Shown: positions 24,188 to 29,174 of the stretch, one piece after another
Numbering within the stretch: the stretch's first letter is position 1
How the letters are laid out: each line of letters starts with the position of its first letter
NCBI GenBank assembly: GCA_048213135.1
Contig: PS015392.1
Coordinates: 1 to 29,174 of the forward strand
Direction of reading: 5' to 3'
Length of the DNA stretch: 29,174 nt
DNA from: Reclinomonas americana ATCC 50394
Taxonomy: Eukaryota > Jakobida > Jakobea > Jakobida
Position numbers and translations under genes: made by a program
The notes under the pieces: generated by a model
The model's database searches: none
What the model was told of the DNA's origin: nothing
What the model saw: only the letters and a program-made list of their open reading frames with translations

Positions 24188-26718
24188 ATGGCCGATGGAG
24201 TGCGTGTGGCGCGCGGCCGGAAGCGCATCTCGGTGCACGAAATCGACGTGACGAATCCCGACATTCTTGATCGCTTCGTCTCCAAGGCGCACGTGGTGGT
24301 CAGCATTGTGCCCGCCTTCCTGCACATGCATGTGGCGCAGTCGTGCTTGCGTCAGCGGAAGCACATGATCACCGCCAGCTACACGACGCCAGAGATGCAG
24401 GCGCTCGACGCGCAGGCACGCGAACTGGGCCTCATATTTTTGAATGAGATGGGAGTGGATCCTGGCATCGACCACATGTCGGCCATGTCTGTCATTGACA
24501 GGTATCGCGATGGTGAGCATGTGAGGTGCAGGGAGTCGAAGCGGGCATATCGGCGTTGCTGTTGTCTGACTGTGAGTTGTCTGGTGTGCGTTGTGCAGCC
24601 GGCTACACCATCAACAGCTTCAAGTCCTACTGCGGTGGTCTGCCGTCTCCCGAGTGTGCCGACAATCCGCTCGGCTACAAGTTTTCGTGGAGCCCGCGAG
24701 GTACGAGGGGCACGGGAACCGAGTGATTGCGCCCTCCCCGACAGACTGCAGCGCTAAACCGTGTCGTCTGTGTGTGCGCGCAGGTGTCCTGACGGCGGCC
24801 ATGAATGGTGCCAAGTTCATGCGCGACGGTCAAGTGGTGGACGTTGCGCAGGGTCAATCGTATGCCCGAGAGAACGTGCAGCATGTGCACGTGGCCGCTG
24901 CGTTGCGTAGCGGATGCTTGTCCACCCAGATTGCCGCTCGCTGACGTCATTATTTGTTGCCTGGTAGGTATGCGCTCGAGTGCGTCCCGAATCGCGACTC
25001 GCTGGTCTACATTGAGCGGTACGGCATCGAGGGTGTGCACACCATGTTCCGCGGCACCATGAGATACCCCGTTGCGTCGCTCGCTGCGCGTGTGCTCTTG
25101 GTCGTGTCTTGCGCCTCACATGGGATGGTAGGGTTTCGCCATTGGTGTTCGCGCATTTGTGGCTTGCGGCTTCCTTTCGGTGCAGGAGGTGGACTGGCTG
25201 AAGCCAGGCAGCCCGGCCGTGCCGTGGCGATCGTTTTCGGCGGCGCTCTTGTCGGACTCAGTGGCCGCCGGTCCTCGTCACGGTCTCAGTGAAGGTGCGT
25301 CGTCGTGGCCGTCGACAGCTCGTGTTCGCCAACTGAGACATTTTTTTCTTCTTTCTCGCAGACGAGGTGCAGCGCATGGCNNNNNNNNNNNNNNNNNNNN
25401 NNNNNNNNNNNNNNNNNNNNNNNNNNNNNNNNNNNNNNNNNNNNNNNNNNNNNNNNNNNNNNNNNNNNNNNNNNNNNNNNNNNNNNNNNNNNNNNNNNNN
25501 NNNNNNNNNNNNNNNNNNNNNNNNNNNNNNNNNNNNNNNNNNNNNNNNNNNNNNNNNNNNNNNNNNNNNNNNNNNNNNNNNNNNNNNNNNNNNNNNNNNN
25601 NNNNNNNNNNNNNNNNNNNNNNNNNNNNNNNNNNNNNNNNNNNNNNNNNNNNNNNNNNNNNNNNNNNNNNNNNNNNNNNNNNNNNNNNNNNNNNNNNNNN
25701 NNNNNNNNNNNNNNNNNNNNNNNNNNNNNNNNNNNNNNNNNNNNNNNNNNNNNNNNNNNNNNNNNNNNNNNNNNNNNNNNNNNNNNNNNNNNNNNNNNNN
25801 NNNNNNNNNNNNNNNNNNNNNNNNNNNNNNNNNNNNNNNNNNNNNNNNNNNNNNNNNNNNNNNNNNNNNNNNNNNNNNNNNNNNNNNNNNNNNNNNNNNN
25901 NNNNNNNNNNNNNNNNNNNNNNNNNNNNNNNNNNNNNNNNNNNNNNNNNNNNNNNNNNNNNNNNNNNNNNNNNNNNNNNNNNNNNNNNNNNNNNNNNNNN
26001 NNNNNNNNNNNNNNNNNNNNNNNNNNNNNNNNNNNNNNNNNNNNNNNNNNNNNNNNNNNNNNNNNNNNNNNNNNNNNNNNNNNNNNNNNNNNNNNNNNNN
26101 NNNNNNNNNNNNNNNNNNNNNNNNNGCTCGCCAAGATGGAGAGCGCGCCGGAGGAGGAGCGTGAGTTCGCCATCGACACGTTCCACTGGCTCGGCCTGTT
26201 CTCCGACTCGGAAATGATCGTGCCACGTGGCTCGGTGCTCGACACGCTGTCTGTGCAGCTGGAAAAGAAGCTCAAATTCAAGGAGGGAGAGCGTGATACG
26301 GTGCTGATGAAGCACGACTTCCTCTTCTCCAAGGGGTACGTGCCTTATCCTGTACTATACCACCTTTCCCTTTTTGTGCTAATGTCGAAAGAATGACACA
26401 GAGAGGAGGAGGTTCAGGTCACTTCCACAATGATTGCCACTGGAGAGCCGCAGTCGTACAGCGCCATGGCACGTACAGTTGGTTTCCCACTGGCCATCAG
26501 CACCGAGTTGGTGCTCACAGTTGCGCTTGTTTTCCGCGCCCCCTCTCTCTCCTGCCTTGCGCGTCTGTCGTCGCTTACCACACGTAATTGTGTAGGGCGT
26601 CATTTCGACCCCGGGTGTGTTGACGCCGGTGCAGAAGCATGTGTACGAGCCTGTGTTGGAGGGTCTGGCACGACGAGGTATCGAGTTGGCGGAGACGGAG
26701 AAGCGGTTGAGGAAATAA
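24188..26718 (+). CDS. LYS9: Saccharopine dehydrogenase (glutamate-forming), partial
   Basis: Visible exons: 24188-24512, 24599-24700, 24784-24859, 24968-25070, 25132-25294, 25362-25380, [gap], 26126-26335, 26402-26519 and 26596-26718 (TAA 26716-26718). The enzyme interconverts saccharopine with glutamate and aminoadipate semialdehyde using a nicotinamide cofactor. It works in lysine synthesis in fungi and in lysine breakdown, as part of AASS, in animals; the sequence cannot tell which. Signature blocks are [100 protein letters not shown] and, near the end, [19 protein letters not shown] and [19 protein letters not shown]. All visible junctions keep the frame. The ATG at 24188 abuts the gap and is probably an internal codon. 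No lysine-ketoglutarate reductase domain is visible upstream, but the gap prevents excluding it. Confidence 0.9.
25381..26125. other. Assembly gap (N), centre of saccharopine dehydrogenase
   Basis: 745 Ns separate the exon starting DEVQRMA from [19 protein letters not shown]. In the family this part is the variable region of the catalytic domain. Confidence 0.95.
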
Positions 26719-26806
26719 TGTCGCAGCGGCGCGCGCTGACAGGGCGTGACAGAAGTACGCATACAGTTTTTTCTTTACGGCGTGGTAATGCATGAGCTTG
26801 CAAATT
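26719..26806. other. Short convergent intergenic space
   Basis: Only 88 bases separate the stop of saccharopine dehydrogenase from the stop of the EGF-repeat gene on the opposite strand. The 3' UTRs probably overlap. No AATAAA is evident on either strand. Confidence 0.6.
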
Positions 26807-28313
26807 CTAGATGTCGCTGTCACAGCCCCACGGCGGGCACAGGTCGCTTCGCTTCTGGCAGTAGCTTCCGTGGAATCCGTCGTCGCATTGGCTGTCAGTA
26901 GAACTGCTGTGAGTGTGTGCTGCGACTTTGGAGCGCTGGCAGAATGCGAGAAAACGGCTCACCAGCGAGTGCTGCCGTCCGCGTTCTTCACGCACTTGCC
27001 GTGCCGGCCGCAGTAGCACAGCGGGCACTTGCCAGTGTCGACCTGTTCGGAGCACGTCGGCCCAGAGTAGCCTTTCTCGCACTCACTGTGATGTGTAGTG
27101 GGGGCATTGAGTCGTTAGGCGGGCGTGTTTTGAGGGAGTGGACTCACCAGCGCTCCTTCCCGTGGATCTGCTGGCACCTTCCGTGCGGTCCGCACTGCAA
27201 CGTGCAGGGACCCGGCGGCGGCGGCGGCGGCGTCGATGGCGGGACGTCGCACCAGGTGCCCGTGTAATTGTCGGTGCACTCACTGCACGAGAAACAGTAA
27301 GTAGCGTGCTTTCACGAAATCTCTAAGTTCACCAACACGAACCACGTGGGAGTGTTGTTTGGAGCAGTCACGATGCACTTGCCGTGCTTGCCGCAAAAGT
27401 GAGTGAGGCATGGCGGGAACGGAAGCAGAGCTGTTGACAAGAATGTGAGTGCGCACGCATCGCGAATCATAGTGACAGCAGGAGACGCACAGGCAATCAG
27501 CGGTTTGATGTCCGAGAGGCGCAGACCGCAGTCCTTCTTCAGGAAGTCATCGTGGACTGTGTGCCGAGTGAGCACAACGATTTTGCAAGAGATGCAAGTA
27601 CTTTTCCAACAACCACGAACCTGGTGGTGGCTGGCACGAACTGCCAATGTGACCGTGAAGGCATTTGCTGATGGGTGAGCGAGGGTTAGCAGTGAAACAA
27701 AGCAATGACGGTGCAGAGTGACTCACCACGTGGGTTTGCCATTCTCGACGACACATTTACCGTAGGTGCCGCACTTGAAATCCTTGCATACATCAGTCGA
27801 CGTCGGCGGCGTCTGGCACTTCTGACCAGAGTATCCGTCGATACAAATGCTACATAGTTTGCCGACAGTTCAGTGCATGGATGATTGACGATTGCAAAAC
27901 ACTAGCTTCGTGCGTGCGTGCGTACCAGACTGGCGTGTCGTGCTCGACCTTGCAAGAGCCGTGCTGGCCACAGCAATAGCCCTTGCACACGTCGACTGGG
28001 CGCGGTGGTGTCTGGCAGTTCGGTCCAGAGTAGCCACCGGAGCAGGCACTGCATCATTGATGGGGAGGGAGGGAAGACAGGAAGGTGAGTCTTTTCTTGC
28101 TTCTCACGCAGGTCTACTTTGACATCACTTACCACTTGGGTGTGTTGCTCTCCACCACACACTTGCCGTAGCTGCCGCAGTTGAAATCCTTGCATACGTC
28201 GACTGGGTATGGCGGTGTGAGACAGTTCGGGCCAGAGTAGCCACCGGTGCACACACTGCATCATCGATGGGGAAGGAAGACAGGGAGGTGAGATCTTCCC
28301 GGCTTCCCACACC
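26807..28313 (-). CDS. EGF-like repeat protein, C-terminal part
   Basis: Minus-strand exons, 5' to 3': 28133-28255, 27926-28048, 27727-27849, 27621-27667, 27491-27556, 27343-27430, 27148-27282, 26963-27085 and 26807-26891 (TAG 26807-26809). The 5' end is lost in the gap. Each repeat follows the six-cysteine EGF pattern, for example VCKDFNCGSYGKC, then TPKCVCTGGYSGPNC. Introns split the fourth-cysteine codon as TG|T or TG|C, so each 123-base exon holds the second half of one EGF unit and the first half of the next (41 residues). The unit starting at 27667 is interrupted by two extra introns and a non-EGF insert (HDDFLKKDCGLRLSDIKPL). The 27148 exon has a Pro6 linker. The chain ends LCPPWGCDSDI with no membrane segment in the visible part, so this is the tail of a secreted or cell-surface protein. 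Partners are unknown. Confidence 0.88.
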
Positions 28314-28923
28314 NNNNNNNNNNNNNNNNNNNNNNNNNNNNNNNNNNNNNNNNNNNNNNNNNNNNNNNNNNNNNNNNNNNNNNNNNNNNNNNNNNNNNNN
28401 NNNNNNNNNNNNNNNNNNNNNNNNNNNNNNNNNNNNNNNNNNNNNNNNNNNNNNNNNNNNNNNNNNNNNNNNNNNNNNNNNNNNNNNNNNNNNNNNNNNN
28501 NNNNNNNNNNNNNNNNNNNNNNNNNNNNNNNNNNNNNNNNNNNNNNNNNNNNNNNNNNNNNNNNNNNNNNNNNNNNNNNNNNNNNNNNNNNNNNNNNNNN
28601 NNNNNNNNNNNNNNNNNNNNNNNNNNNNNNNNNNNNNNNNNNNNNNNNNNNNNNNNNNNNNNNNNNNNNNNNNNNNNNNNNNNNNNNNNNNNNNNNNNNN
28701 NNNNNNNNNNNNNNNNNNNNNNNNNNNNNNNNNNNNNNNNNNNNNNNNNNNNNNNNNNNNNNNNNNNNNNNNNNNNNNNNNNNNNNNNNNNNNNNNNNNN
28801 NNNNNNNNNNNNNNNNNNNNNNNNNNNNNNNNNNNNNNNNNNNNNNNNNNNNNNNNNNNNNNNNNNNNNNNNNNNNNNNNNNNNNNNNNNNNNNNNNNNN
28901 NNNNNNNNNNNNNNNNNNNNNNN
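28314..28923. other. Assembly gap (N) inside the EGF array
   Basis: 610 Ns. The left flank is an intron of the minus-strand EGF gene; the right flank is an EGF exon read on the plus strand. The coding strand changes across this gap. Confidence 0.95.
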
Positions 28924-29174
28924 GTGTGGCGGAGAACAACACACCCAAATGGTGAGTGATGTCAAAGTAGACCTGCGTGAGAAGCAAGAAAAGACTCACC
29001 TCCCTGTCTTCCTTCCATGTCAATGATGCAGTGTGTGCAACGGTGGCTACTCTGGACCGAACTGCCAGACACTGCCGTACCCAGTCGACGTGTGCAAAGA
29101 CTTCAACTGTGGCAGCTACGGCAAGTGTGTAGCGGAGAACAGCACACCGAAGTGGTGAGTGATGCCGAGGGAGA
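28924..29174 (+). CDS. EGF-like repeat exons on the opposite strand, partial
   Basis: The end of one exon is visible (28924-28952, VAENNTPK then TG|), followed by a 79-base intron and a complete 123-base exon at 29032-29154 (VCNGGYSGPNCQTLPYPVDV, then CKDFNCGSYGKCVAENSTPK, then TG|). GTGAGT follows. Exon length, intron phase and sequence match the minus-strand array; the exon differs from 28133-28255 at only a few positions. Even the intron (28953-29031) is nearly the same as the intron next to 28133. It is either a second EGF gene in inverted orientation or part of the same gene placed in reverse by the scaffold. Confidence 0.85.

Noticed and set aside
25159-26315. Very long open frames on both strands through 25381-26125
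   Set aside because: They are open only because the gap of Ns cannot contain a stop. The real exons here are those of saccharopine dehydrogenase.
26963-29154. Regularly spaced repeats resembling a CRISPR array
   Set aside because: The repeats are 123-base EGF exons with cysteine patterns and splice sites, in a eukaryotic gene.

Overview
The window is eukaryotic nuclear DNA. Genes sit on both strands and are cut into many short exons by GT-AG introns, mostly 41 to 120 bases long. Intergenic spaces are small (78 to 465 bases), GT/CA and GA/CT microsatellites are common, and six N gaps mark a draft scaffold. The gene set points to an intron-rich protist rather than a prokaryote or plant: a peroxisomal dihydroxyacetone-phosphate acyltransferase, an animal-type large thioredoxin reductase with an apparent selenocysteine codon, a BLTP3/SHIP164-like lipid-transfer protein and EGF-repeat proteins. 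A unicellular holozoan, an apusomonad or an amoebozoan would all fit. The lineage is inferred, not shown.

Layout. (1) 81-823 (+): C-terminal four exons of an unrecognised, possibly beta-propeller protein. (2) 948-9489 (-): a 32-exon gene whose exons all join in frame into about 2,164 residues; it combines a BLTP3-like chorein region, a PH-like domain and coiled coils. (3) 9950-15328 (+): a 14-exon coiled-coil protein, divergent from gene 2. (4) 15407-19425 (+): a GPAT/DHAPAT acyltransferase ending in the peroxisomal signal AKL, with two gaps. (5) 19891-20251 (-): a two-exon CMC2 homologue with twin CX9C motifs. (6) 20694-23539 (+): a thioredoxin reductase ending ...CSTUG if a UGA is read as selenocysteine. 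(7) 24188-26718 (+): saccharopine dehydrogenase lacking its N-terminus and middle. (8) 26807-28313 (-): an EGF-repeat protein built from 123-base exons. (9) 28924-29174 (+): the same kind of EGF exon on the other strand, across a gap.

The most notable region is the 3' end of the thioredoxin reductase gene. After splicing, the reading frame ends UGA-GGA-UAA, giving a C-terminus of Cys-Ser-Thr-Sec-Gly in place of the usual Gly-Cys-Sec-Gly. A perfect 10-bp hairpin begins 5 nucleotides after the UGA, and a SECIS-like fold with ATGA, AAA and TGAT elements lies about 270 genomic bases downstream. Other points of interest are the PH plus coiled-coil extension of the BLTP3-like protein, a duplicated segment at the 3' end of the acyltransferase gene, a recurrent GTTGCG class of 5' splice sites, and a strand switch in the EGF array that is either an inverted duplication or a scaffolding error.

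There is no operon-like logic. Links between neighbours are limited to two divergent promoter regions (9490-9949 and 20252-20693) and tight convergent ends. Exon boundaries were chosen by hand from splice motifs and reading-frame continuity. Where two choices fit, the entry says so.
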